This document shows, piece by piece, positions 10,293 to 17,879 of a DNA stretch of 29,264 bases. A program made the position numbers and the translations under genes. This DNA is from CAVYPR01 sp052145775 (lineage in GTDB: Bacteria; Actinomycetota; Acidimicrobiia; Acidimicrobiales; RAAP-2): assembly GCA_052145775.1 (NCBI GenBank), contig JBKQNY010000067.1, forward strand, positions 1 to 29,264. The letters run 5' to 3'. Under the pieces are notes generated by a model that saw only the letters and a program-made list of their open reading frames with translations, was not told where the DNA came from and did no database searches. Each line of letters opens with the position of its first letter. Position 1 is the first letter of the stretch.

Positions 10293-11276
10293 ATGACCGT
10301 CGTAATCCTCCTGGCCCTGGCGGCGAGCGTCTTCACCGCCACCTCCTCGGTGGCCCAGCGGATCGCGGCCGCGCCCGCGCCATCCGAGATGAGCTTCAGC
10401 CTGAAACTCATCGGTTTCCTCCTCCACCGCAAGGTGTGGTTCCTGGGCATCCTGTGCATGATCGCCGGCTTCGGATTCCAGGTGGCCGCCCTGCGCAAGG
10501 GCGACCTCGCCCTGGTCCAGCCGGTGATCGCCACCGAGCTGCTCTTCGTCTTCGCCTACCTGGCCCTTCGTGACCGGCACCGGGTGCGGCCCCGGGACTG
10601 GCTGGCCGCGGTGGGGATGGCCATCGCCCTGGGGATCATCCTGTACCTGGCGAACCCCTCGGGCGGGTCCGAGTCCAACGCCACCGCGTGGCACTGGCTG
10701 CTTTCGGGTCTCTCGATCCTGGCCGCCGTCGTCGTGGTGTGCTTCCTGGCCGTGGTGAGGCTGGGCCGGCGCCGGCCCAGCCCCATCCGCAAGGCGGCAC
10801 TGTTGTCCGTGGCCGCCGGCATCTCTTGGGGGTTCGTGGCCGCCGTCATCAAGGAGCTGAGCTCGCACATCAGCCAGGGCCCGGTCGCGGTCTTCAGCAA
10901 CTGGTCCCCCTACGTGCTCCTCGTGACCGGGGCGGTGGCGATGTTCATCCTCTCCAACGCCTTCCAGGCCGGGCCGCTGGCCGTCACCCAGCCGGGCCTG
11001 ACCCTGGTCGACCCCTTGGTGGCCAGCCTGCTCGGGATAACCATCTTCGGCGAGCACCTGTCGAACGCCCCGTCGCACCTCGCCGCCGAGGCCGTCGCCG
11101 CGGTGATCCTGGTGGGGAGCGTGATCCTGTTGAGCGGGAGCCCGCTCATCCAGACCGCCGAGTCCAGCGGGGTGTCCGAAGACGGTCGCGTGCCGGCGTC
11201 CACCGTGCGTGCGGCCCTGGGCCGCGACCAGCCGTCCCCCACCTCCCCCTCGCAGAGCCCCAGCCCGGCCCCCTGA
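10293..11276 (+). CDS. DMT-superfamily (EamA-like) membrane permease
   Basis: This protein of about 327 residues is almost wholly hydrophobic, with roughly nine predicted membrane helices separated by short loops. Typical segments are MTVVILLALAASVF at the N-terminus, LRKGDLALVQPVIATELLFV, and in the second half NAFQAGPLAVTQPGLTLVDP with LLGITIFGEHL. The paired PLAVTQP/LVQPV-type motifs and the E-containing IFGEHL segment match drug/metabolite transporter family members common in actinobacteria. The ATG at 10293 starts directly at the first helix; the frame is open upstream to a GTG at 10182, but that stretch is Arg/Pro-rich and looks non-coding. The final 40 residues are a Ser/Pro-rich tail. 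The substrate is unknown. The CoA-transferase gene starts 62 bases downstream on the same strand. Confidence 0.8.
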   Translation: MTVVILLALAASVFTATSSVAQRIAAAPAPSEMSFSLKLIGFLLHRKVWFLGILCMIAGFGFQVAALRKGDLALVQPVIATELLFVFAYLALRDRHRVRPRDWLAAVGMAIALGIILYLANPSGGSESNATAWHWLLSGLSILAAVVVVCFLAVVRLGRRRPSPIRKAALLSVAAGISWGFVAAVIKELSSHISQGPVAVFSNWSPYVLLVTGAVAMFILSNAFQAGPLAVTQPGLTLVDPLVASLLGITIFGEHLSNAPSHLAAEAVAAVILVGSVILLSGSPLIQTAESSGVSEDGRVPASTVRAALGRDQPSPTSPSQSPSPAP

Positions 11277-11285
11277 CCCGGCCCC

Positions 11286-11310
11286 CCGACCGGCCCGGTG
11301 TGGCGGTCGG
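11286..11310. terminator. 7-bp inverted repeat between permease and CoA-transferase genes
   Basis: CCGACCG at 11286-11292 pairs with CGGTCGG at 11304-11310 across an 11-base loop. It could terminate transcription after the permease or act in the leader of the next gene. No T-tract follows. Confidence 0.3.
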
Positions 11311-11338
11311 CCGGGCGAAGGGCCAGACTCGGCGGGCA

Positions 11339-12637
11339 ATGACGCGCACCCTCACCCCGCAGGACGCCGCGTCGCTGGTGCGCACGAGTGACACGGTCGG
11401 CTTCGGGCTCGGCCCGGCCATCCCCGACGCCTTCATGACGGCGCTGGGCGGGCGTGACGACTGGGAGGACCTGATCCTCGGCGGCGCCCTCTTGCTCGGC
11501 CCCTACGAGGTGCTGGAGCGTCCGGGGGTCAGCTACCGCTGCGGCTTCTACGGCCCCGCCGAGCGCTACTACCTGTCCCGGGGGGCGCGGATCGAGCACG
11601 TGCCCGGCGGGTTCCGCCAGTTCGGGCCCATCCTGGCCCGGTTCTCCCCGCGGGTGATGGTGGTCCAGACGGCGCCGCCGGACCGGCACGGGCAGCTCAA
11701 CCTCTCCCTCCACTACGGGGCCACCCGGGACGAGCTCCTGCGGGCCGGCCGGGACCCCGAGCGGCTGCTGGTGGCGGAGGTGAACCCCAACCTGCCCCGC
11801 ACCGGCTGCCTCGAGAGATACCCGAACACGCTGCCCCTCGACGCGGTGGACGTGCTGGTGGAGGCCGACGGCCAGCCCTTCGCCCTGGACGAGGCCGAGC
11901 CCACCGAGGTGGACCGGGCCATCGCCGCCCACGCGCTGGCGTTCGTGAGCGACGGGGTGACGCTGCAGACCGGCATCGGCGGCGTGCCCAGCATGGTCGC
12001 CACCCTGCTGGCCCAGGCCGACGGCGGCGGCTACGGCGTGCACTCGGAGATGTTCACCGACGGCCTCATGCGCCTCCACCTCGCCGGCAAGGTCACCAAC
12101 ACGGCCAAGGGCGAGTTCCAGGGAGTGTCGGTCACCACCTTCGCCCTGGGCTCGGCCGACCTCTACCACTGGCTCGACGGCAACCCCGAGGTGGCCTTCC
12201 TGCCGGTGGAGGTGGTGAACGACCCGACGGTGATCGGCGGCAATGCCAAGCTGATCTCGATCAACGGGGCCCTGTCGGTCGACCTCTACGGACAGATCGT
12301 GGCCGACAGCGTGGGAGGACGGCAGGTCTCGGGGGTGGGGGGCCACGAGGACTTCGTCGCCGGGGCCGAGCTGCACCTCGACTCGCGCTCGCTGGTCTGC
12401 CTGCCCTCGACCGTCACCGTCGGCGGAGAGCTGGTCTCGCGCATCGTGCCCCTCCTCCCCGAGGGATCGGTGGTCTCCACCCCCCGCCACCACACCGGGG
12501 TGGTGGTCACCGAGCACGGGTCGGCGGACCTGGTGGGGCTCACCGTCACCGAGCGGGCACGGGCCCTGGCCGAGATCGCCCACCCGCAGTTCCGTGAGGG
12601 GCTGCGGGCCGCGGCCGAGGTCCTCGGCCGAGGCTGA
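11339..12637 (+). CDS. Acetyl-CoA hydrolase/transferase family protein (4-hydroxybutyrate CoA-transferase-like)
   Basis: A 432-residue enzyme of the family that moves CoA between acyl groups through a glutamyl-CoA thioester, or hydrolyses acetyl-CoA. The N-terminal half has the Rossmann-like CoA-transferase fold (VMVVQTAPPDRHGQLNLS). The C-terminal half has LQTGIGGVPSMV, then the catalytic glutamate in VHSEMFTDG (Glu237, matching Glu238 of 4-hydroxybutyrate CoA-transferases), then GVGGHEDFVAGA. The last motif usually reads GGQxDF, so His-Glu in place of Gln-x is a variation near the active site. The ATG at 11339 lies at the start of homology; the frame is open far upstream but overlaps the permease gene. 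The true acyl donor and acceptor cannot be told from sequence. Its stop codon faces the short-chain dehydrogenase gene. Confidence 0.88.
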   Translation: MTRTLTPQDAASLVRTSDTVGFGLGPAIPDAFMTALGGRDDWEDLILGGALLLGPYEVLERPGVSYRCGFYGPAERYYLSRGARIEHVPGGFRQFGPILARFSPRVMVVQTAPPDRHGQLNLSLHYGATRDELLRAGRDPERLLVAEVNPNLPRTGCLERYPNTLPLDAVDVLVEADGQPFALDEAEPTEVDRAIAAHALAFVSDGVTLQTGIGGVPSMVATLLAQADGGGYGVHSEMFTDGLMRLHLAGKVTNTAKGEFQGVSVTTFALGSADLYHWLDGNPEVAFLPVEVVNDPTVIGGNAKLISINGALSVDLYGQIVADSVGGRQVSGVGGHEDFVAGAELHLDSRSLVCLPSTVTVGGELVSRIVPLLPEGSVVSTPRHHTGVVVTEHGSADLVGLTVTERARALAEIAHPQFREGLRAAAEVLGRG

Positions 12638-12675
12638 GCCCGCTCAAGGGACCGGGCCGGGTCAGGGGAGCGGGC
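12638..12675. terminator. Possible bidirectional terminator between convergent genes
   Basis: GCCCGCTC at 12638-12645 pairs perfectly with GAGCGGGC at 12668-12675, enclosing a further GC-rich palindromic core (ACCGGGCCGGGT). It sits exactly where the CoA-transferase and dehydrogenase genes converge, overlapping the end of the latter. It has no T-tract. Confidence 0.4.
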
Positions 12676-13477
12676 CGAGGTCGGCGATCTGGGCCTGGAC
12701 CCGGCGCATGGCGCGCAGCCACCGCTCCCGGTCCCCGGCCCGCCGCTGCTCGTAGTCGGCGACCTCGGGGTGGGGCAGCACCAGGAACCGCTCGGCGGCG
12801 ACCGCCTCGAGCACCGCGTCGGCCACCGTCTCGGGTTCGAGCATGCCGTCACGCGCGGCGGTGGCCGCCGCCACCTCGGCGGTCGCCCCGGTCATCTCCG
12901 CGGTCATGGCCGTGCGGACCCCCTGGGGGCACAGGCACGAGACCCGGATCCCGGCGTCGAAGTGGGTGATCGACAGCCACTCGGCCAGGGCGACCACGGC
13001 GTGCTTGGTCACTGCGTAGGGGGCCGAGCCCAGCTGGGTGAGCAATCCCGCCGCCGAGGCCGTGTGGACCAGGTAGCCCTCGCCGCGCCCGAGCATGGAG
13101 GGCAGGACGGCGCGGGCCGCATGGACGTGGCTCATGACGTTGACCGCCCAGATGCGGTCCCACGTGGCCAGGGGGACCTCGACGCCGCCGCCCACCAGGA
13201 TCCCGGCGTTGGCGCAGAACACGTCGATCGGGCCGAACGCCGACTCGGCCCGGGCGACCAGGTCCGCCACCTGGTCGCCGTCGGCCGCGTCGGCGTCGGC
13301 GGCGAGCGCCACCGCGCCGCGCCCGGCCAGCTCGCCGGCCACGGCGCGCGCCCCGGGTCCGTCGATGTCGGCCACCACCACGGCACGGGCGCCCCGGTCG
13401 GCGAAGCCCCGGCACAGCGCACGGCCGATCCCGTCGGCCCCCCCGGTGACCACGACCACCCGCCCGGCCACCTCCAT
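12662..13477 (-). CDS. Short-chain dehydrogenase/reductase
   Basis: A 271-residue classical SDR, an NAD(P)-dependent oxidoreductase for alcohols or ketones. It has the nucleotide-binding TGGADGIG at 11-18, NAG at 90-92, and the catalytic Ser141 (HTASAAG), Tyr154 and Lys158 (YAVTKHA) in the standard spacing. Asp37 (VVADIDG) at the end of the second strand favours NAD over NADP. The C-terminal ~70 residues (VADAVLEAVAAERFLVLPHPE) resemble SDRs whose substrates are steroids or other hydrophobic alcohols, but the substrate is not determined. The ATG at 13477 directly precedes the first strand. It lies 75 bases downstream of the trpB2 stop on the same strand, so cotranscription is likely. Confidence 0.9.
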   Translation of the reverse strand: MEVAGRVVVVTGGADGIGRALCRGFADRGARAVVVADIDGPGARAVAGELAGRGAVALAADADAADGDQVADLVARAESAFGPIDVFCANAGILVGGGVEVPLATWDRIWAVNVMSHVHAARAVLPSMLGRGEGYLVHTASAAGLLTQLGSAPYAVTKHAVVALAEWLSITHFDAGIRVSCLCPQGVRTAMTAEMTGATAEVAAATAARDGMLEPETVADAVLEAVAAERFLVLPHPEVADYEQRRAGDRERWLRAMRRVQAQIADLGPLP

Positions 13478-13552
13478 CTCAGGCCCGCCCCCGGGACCGC
13501 CGGGCCGTCGCTCCGGCGCAACGGGCGAGGACCGGTCCGGCGGCCGGCGGCC

Positions 13553-14926
13553 TCACCCGACGGACGGGACGGTGACCAACCCGGCGGCGAGCCGCTCCTC
13601 GGTGACGTCCTCGTCGATCATGCGGCCCGAGAGGTAGTCGTCGTAGGCGGCGAGGTCGAAGTGGCCGTGGCCGCAGAGGGCGGTCAGGATCACCGTCTCC
13701 CGGCCGGTCTCCCGGGCCGCCTCGGCCTCGCGCACGGCGGCGGCGATGGCGTGGGTGGGTTCGGGGGCAGGCACGATCCCCTCGGTGCGGGCGAAGCGGA
13801 CCCCGGCGGCGAAGCACTCGGTCTGGGGCACGGCGATCGCCTCCATGAGGCCGAGCTCGTAGACGTGACTGAGGAGGGGGGACATGCCGTGGTAGCGCAG
13901 GCCCCCGGCGTGGATCGGGTCCGGGATGAAGTCGTGGCCCAGGGTGTGCATCTTGAGCAGCGGGGTCATCCCCGCCGTGTCACCGAAATCGTAGGCGTAG
14001 ACGCCGCGGGTGAGCGAGGGGCAGGAGGCGGGCTCGACGGCGCGGATGACCGGCGAGATCCTCCCGGCGAGCTTCTCGCGCAGGAACGGGAAGGCCAGCC
14101 CGGCAAAGTTGGAGCCGCCGCCGGTGCACCCCACGATGACGTCGGGGGCCGACTCGCCGGCCTTGGCCAGTTGGAGCAGGGCCTCCTCCCCGATGATCGT
14201 CTGGTGGAGCAGGACGTGGTTGAGCACGCTGCCCAGGGCGTAGCGCGTGTCGGGGTCCGAGGCCGCCACCTCGACCGCCTCGGAGATGGCGATCCCGAGC
14301 GAGCCGGGGTGCTCGGGGTCCTGGGCGAGGAAGGTGCGCCCCGCCGCGGTGACCGCCGACGGCGACCGGTGCACGGTGGCCCCGAAAGCCTCCATCATGA
14401 GGCGTCGGTACGGCTTCTGGTCGTAGCTGGCCCCGACCTGCCAGACCTCGCAGCCGAGGCCGAAGAGTGCGCAGGCGAAGGCGAGCGCCGTCCCCCACTG
14501 CCCGGCCCCGGTCTCGGTGGTGAGCCGGCGCACCCCGGCCTTGGCGTTGTAGTAGGCCTGGGGGACCGCGGTGTTGGGCTTGTGGCTGCCGGCCGGGCTG
14601 ACCCCCTCGTACTTGTAGTAGATGCGGGCCGGCGTGCCGAGCGCCTGCTCGAGCCGGTGGGCGCGCAAGAGCGGGGTCGGGCGCCACTGGCGGTAGACGT
14701 CGAGGACCGCCCCCGGGACGTCGATGAAGCGCTCGGCGGAGACCTCCTGGAGGATGAGGTCCATGGGGAACAAGGGAGCGAAGTCCTCGGGGCCGACCGG
14801 CTGCAGGGTGCCGGGGTGGAGGGCCGGCGGGAGCGGGCTCGGGAGGTCCGGCACCAGGTTGTACCAGGTGGTCGGCATCTCGGACTCATCGAGTACGAAC
14901 TTGTGCTGGCGAACGGACTCATCCAT
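13553..14926 (-). CDS. TrpB2-type tryptophan synthase beta chain
   Basis: A 457-residue PLP enzyme of the TrpB2 group, which condenses serine or O-phosphoserine with indole. Seen in sequence: WRPTPLLRAHRLE, IYYKYEGVSPAGSHKPNTA with the PLP lysine Lys116, the catalytic Glu138 in TETGAGQWG, and the phosphate-binding loop GCTGGGSNF. The extended N-terminus (about 75 residues before RPTPL) is typical of TrpB2 rather than of trpA-partnered TrpB1. No trpA, trpC or other tryptophan gene is in the window, so it is an orphan copy that may scavenge indole or act on another nucleophile. The ATG at 14926 follows GGGGGTGCGAC. A small unknown ORF lies 31 bases upstream and an SDR lies downstream, all on one strand. 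Confidence 0.92.
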   Translation of the reverse strand: MDESVRQHKFVLDESEMPTTWYNLVPDLPSPLPPALHPGTLQPVGPEDFAPLFPMDLILQEVSAERFIDVPGAVLDVYRQWRPTPLLRAHRLEQALGTPARIYYKYEGVSPAGSHKPNTAVPQAYYNAKAGVRRLTTETGAGQWGTALAFACALFGLGCEVWQVGASYDQKPYRRLMMEAFGATVHRSPSAVTAAGRTFLAQDPEHPGSLGIAISEAVEVAASDPDTRYALGSVLNHVLLHQTIIGEEALLQLAKAGESAPDVIVGCTGGGSNFAGLAFPFLREKLAGRISPVIRAVEPASCPSLTRGVYAYDFGDTAGMTPLLKMHTLGHDFIPDPIHAGGLRYHGMSPLLSHVYELGLMEAIAVPQTECFAAGVRFARTEGIVPAPEPTHAIAAAVREAEAARETGRETVILTALCGHGHFDLAAYDDYLSGRMIDEDVTEERLAAGLVTVPSVG

Positions 14927-14957
14927 GTCGCACCCCCGTGCATCGCTCGCGCTCAGG

Positions 14958-15221
14958 CTAATCAGGGGACCCGGGCCGCGCCCGGTACGCCCGCCCCGAT
15001 CCGCTCCCCAGGCCGTCGACGGCGTCGGGCAGGTCGAGGACCATCTGGCGCGGGTCGGCGATGGTCAGCAGCGCCAGCACCTCGGCCGGCACCGCTGTGC
15101 GGCGGCGCCCGCGACGCCGTCGCTCGCCCCGGGCACTCGCCAGTGCCTCGTCGTCGTCGTTGGACCACCTCCCCCACACGCTCACGGCCATCCTCTCGGC
15201 GAACCGTTGGCGCACGCTCAT
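14958..15221 (-). CDS. Small hypothetical protein upstream of trpB2
   Basis: The minus-strand frame encodes about 87 residues from ATG at 15221. It has a charged N-terminal part (MSVRQRFAERMAVSVWGRW), an Arg-rich patch (RGERRRRGRRR) and then VPAEVLALLTIADPRQMVLDL. Codons are strongly G/C-ending, as in neighbouring genes, which favours coding. No family is recognised. There is no strong ribosome-binding site before 15221; upstream in-frame ATGs at about 15263 and 15308 are alternatives. It ends 31 bases before the trpB2 start and could be the first gene of a three-gene operon. Confidence 0.45.
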   Translation of the reverse strand: MSVRQRFAERMAVSVWGRWSNDDDEALASARGERRRRGRRRTAVPAEVLALLTIADPRQMVLDLPDAVDGLGSGSGRAYRARPGSPD

Positions 15222-15249
15222 GGGCGCACCGTGCGCGGGGGCCGTGCCG

Positions 15250-15300
15250 CGGACCTCCCTCATCGGGGCGCGGACGAAAGCGCGCCGGAAGTGAGGTCCG
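15250..15300. promoter_or_regulatory. Nested inverted repeat in a divergent spacer
   Basis: CGGACCTC at 15250-15257 is mirrored by GAGGTCCG at 15293-15300, and inside it GGCGCG at 15267-15272 is mirrored by CGCGCC at 15281-15286. The spacer lies between the minus-strand small ORF/trpB2 group and the plus-strand oxidoreductase, a sensible place for an operator. Whether a protein binds here is unknown. If the small ORF started further upstream, the element would be inside it. Confidence 0.4.
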
Positions 15301-15362
15301 GTGCCCACGCGCTACCGTGACCCGTCGCCGGCGGTCGGTGGCCGAGGAGAGGAGCAGAGCGG

Positions 15363-16457
15363 ATGAGCTTCACGCCCTACGAGCGGCCCGTCCGGGCAGC
15401 CTTCATCGGCCTCGGCCGCATCTACGACCTCAACATGCTCGCCTACCGCGACAACCCCGACGTCGAGGTCGTGGCGGTCGTCGACCCGGTGGCCGAGCGG
15501 CGGGAGCGGCGCCTGGCGGACTGGCCCAGCGCCCGTGCCTTCCCCTCGGCGGCCGAGCTGGCGGCCAGCGACGTCGAGGTCGACGCGGTGGAGCTGCTGC
15601 TCCCCACCCCCATGCACACCGACGCCGTCGAGGAGCTCCTCGGCTACGGCTGGCACGTGAACATGCAGAAGCCGATGTGCGACGACCTCGACCAGGCGGA
15701 GCGCATGCTGCGGGCCACGGCCGAGAGCGGTCGCCAGTTGCGGGTCATGGAGAACTACCTCTTCTACGAGCCGCTCCGGAAGCTGAAGGAGGTCGTCGAG
15801 TCGGGCGAGATCGGCGAGGTTGTCGGCTACCACATGAAGATGGTCGGCAGCGGGCGGGGAGGCTGGGACGTCCCCGGCGACAGCTTCGAATGGCAGTTCA
15901 AGCAGATGCAGCGCGGGCGCGGCATCCTCGTGTTCGACGACGGCTGGCACAAGCTCAGCACCGCGCTCTGGCTGTTCGGGCCGATCCGGGAGGTCCGTGC
16001 GTGGCTGGGCACGACCCAGATCGTCCCCGGGGTCATCGAGATCGACGCACCGGCCACCATCACCTGGGAGCACGAGAACGGGATCCGGGGCGTCTTCGAC
16101 ATCACGGTGGCGATCGATATGTACCTGCGCTCCGACTACTACACCAACGACGAGCGCTGGGAGGTGACCGGCCGGCGCGGCTACGCCCGGGTGAACCGGT
16201 GCACCGGACGGGGCATCCAGCAGCCGAGCCTCGACGTCTACCGCGACGGGGTCATGCGCTCGTACCACGCGCTGGACGACGACTGGGCCAGCAGTTTCAG
16301 GGATTCGGGCCGCCACTGGTTGCGCTGGCTCCACACCGGGGAAGGCCCCATGTGGTGGAGCGCGCCGGAGGCGGTGGACGTGCTGCGCTTCGCCCTGGCC
16401 GCCTACGCCAGCAGCGCCGCCGGCGGCGTCGGGGTGGACCCGGCCAAGGTGACGTAG
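15363..16457 (+). CDS. Gfo/Idh/MocA-family oxidoreductase
   Basis: A 364-residue NAD(P)-dependent oxidoreductase of the family that acts mostly on sugars, inositols and their glycosides. The N-terminal Rossmann domain has FIGLGRIYDLNM and VVAVVDP. The usual EKP motif reads QKP here (Gln102-Lys103-Pro104 in VNMQKPMC), keeping the catalytic lysine. The C-terminal alpha/beta domain has FDDGWHK (Asp192/Asp193, His196), the family's Asp-His catalytic segment. The ATG at 15363 follows an AGGAGAGGAG ribosome-binding site. The P450 gene starts 33 bases downstream, so they probably share a transcript. In a cluster with a GH4 glycosidase, a role in oxidising a sugar or glycoside is reasonable but inferred. 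Confidence 0.92.
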   Translation: MSFTPYERPVRAAFIGLGRIYDLNMLAYRDNPDVEVVAVVDPVAERRERRLADWPSARAFPSAAELAASDVEVDAVELLLPTPMHTDAVEELLGYGWHVNMQKPMCDDLDQAERMLRATAESGRQLRVMENYLFYEPLRKLKEVVESGEIGEVVGYHMKMVGSGRGGWDVPGDSFEWQFKQMQRGRGILVFDDGWHKLSTALWLFGPIREVRAWLGTTQIVPGVIEIDAPATITWEHENGIRGVFDITVAIDMYLRSDYYTNDERWEVTGRRGYARVNRCTGRGIQQPSLDVYRDGVMRSYHALDDDWASSFRDSGRHWLRWLHTGEGPMWWSAPEAVDVLRFALAAYASSAAGGVGVDPAKVT

Positions 16458-16490
16458 GGCGCAGGGCCGGCCGGCGGGGGAGGAAGAGCC

Positions 16491-17684
16491 ATGGCCGACA
16501 CCGTGTCGGGCACCATCTACGACCCGTACGACCCGGCGACCCTGGAGGATCCGTACCCCGCCTATCGCCGGCTCCGCGACGAGGCGCCCGTCTACCACCA
16601 GGAGCGGCGGAAATTCTGGGTGCTGTCGCGCTTCGCCGACGTCTTCGCGGCCGTTTCGGACACGGCAACCTTCTCCTCGGCCCAGGGCCTCACCTTCGAG
16701 CCGGACGAGATCCTGAAGCTCGGTCTGGCGCCGACCCTGGTCATGATGGACCGCCCCGAGCACACCACCTACCGGCGTCTGATCAGCCGAGGCTTCACGC
16801 CCCGCCACGTCGCCACCCTGGAGCCGGCCATCCGCGGCTTCGTCCGCAGCCGCGTGCGGGAGCTGGCCGAGGAGGGCGAAGCCGACCTGATCGCCTCGCT
16901 GGCCGGCCCGCTCCCCACGCTCGTGGTCGCCACCTACCTGGGCGTGCCCGAGGCCGACCGGGGCCAGTTCGACGCCTGGAGCGCCGCCATCGTCTCGGCC
17001 AACGCCCGGGGCGACGCCGTCGGCGGGGCCGCCGACGCCGTCGCCGACCTCTACCGCTACTTCGGCTGGCTGATCGAGCGACGGCGCTCGGAGCCGGGAG
17101 ACGACATGCTCTCGGATCTCGCGGCCGCCGAGGTCGACGGCGAGCCGCTCGACGCGCTGCGCATCCTCGGCTACTGCTTCGTCCTGATCGCCGGCGGCAA
17201 CGACACGGTCACCGGGCTGCTCGGCGGGGCCGCGGTCGCCCTGACCGAGAGGCCCGATGAGCGCCGCAAGCTGCTCGACACACCCGGACGGATCCCCGGC
17301 GCCGTGGAGGAGCTGCTCCGGTTGACCTCGCCGGTGCAGGGCCTCTGCCGGACGACGACCCGGGCGGTGACCGTCGGCGGGACCACCGTCCCCCCCGGCG
17401 AGAAGGTGCACCTGCTCTACGGGTCGGCCAACCGCGACCCGCGCGAGTGGGGACCCGACGCCGACGAGCTGAACGTCGGTCGCCGCATACCGCGGATGCT
17501 GGCCTTCGGGGGAGGGCCCCACCACTGCATCGGGGCGGCGGCGGCCCGGCTCCAGTGCCGCGTGGCCCTGGAGGAGCTCCTCGCCGCCCTGCCCGACTTC
17601 GCCGCCGACCCGAAGCGGGGCCGGCTGGCGCCCGGGCCCTTCGTCCGGCGCTACGAGTCGCTCCCGGTCCGGGCGGCACCCTGA
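16491..17684 (+). CDS. Cytochrome P450
   Basis: A 397-residue soluble bacterial P450 monooxygenase. The I-helix oxygen-binding motif is AGGNDT (Ala234-Thr239), the K-helix ExxR is Glu274-Leu-Leu-Arg277, and the heme-binding loop FGGGPHHCIG places the axial ligand at Cys346. The N-terminal YDPYDPATLEDPYPAYRRLRDEAPV-type opening (residues 8-32) is common in actinobacterial CYPs that hydroxylate terpenoids, steroids or polyketides. The ATG at 16491 follows GGGGGAGGAAG. No ferredoxin or reductase gene is adjacent, so electrons must come from proteins encoded elsewhere. It lies directly after the Gfo/Idh gene. The substrate is unknown. Confidence 0.95.
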   Translation: MADTVSGTIYDPYDPATLEDPYPAYRRLRDEAPVYHQERRKFWVLSRFADVFAAVSDTATFSSAQGLTFEPDEILKLGLAPTLVMMDRPEHTTYRRLISRGFTPRHVATLEPAIRGFVRSRVRELAEEGEADLIASLAGPLPTLVVATYLGVPEADRGQFDAWSAAIVSANARGDAVGGAADAVADLYRYFGWLIERRRSEPGDDMLSDLAAAEVDGEPLDALRILGYCFVLIAGGNDTVTGLLGGAAVALTERPDERRKLLDTPGRIPGAVEELLRLTSPVQGLCRTTTRAVTVGGTTVPPGEKVHLLYGSANRDPREWGPDADELNVGRRIPRMLAFGGGPHHCIGAAAARLQCRVALEELLAALPDFAADPKRGRLAPGPFVRRYESLPVRAAP

Positions 17685-17827
17685 GCCGGGCCGGCGGTGG
17701 CGTCCGGTCCCCACCGGGCGGGGAGGTCCCGCGGGGTGCGGGGACCGGCATGGACCTCCGGCCCTATCGGCACCAGGGGGCGGGCGGTACAAAGGGCTGG
17801 TGAACGAGGTGAGCAGCAGGCGAGACA

Positions 17828-17860
17828 GTGGGCGGCCCACCGCCCACGGGTGGGCGGTGG
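17828..17860 (+). promoter_or_regulatory. Two mutually exclusive hairpins in the leader of the binding-protein gene
   Basis: GTGGGCGG (17828-17835) can pair with CCGCCCAC (17840-17847). The same CCGCCCAC, extended to CCACCGCCCAC (17837-17847), can instead pair with GTGGGCGGTGG (17850-17860), an 11-bp perfect repeat separated by only two bases. The ribosome-binding site AGGAGG at 17871-17876 lies 10 bases beyond. This is a compact three-segment leader that could work as an attenuator or translational switch, or simply be a terminator after the P450 gene. Confidence 0.5.
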
Positions 17861-17879
17861 CGGCCGGGGGAGGAGGGCC

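Noticed and set aside
12770..17260. A 1496-codon plus-strand open frame
   Set aside because: It runs antisense to the SDR and trpB2 genes and out of frame across the Gfo/Idh and P450 genes. The translation is low-complexity and unlike any family.
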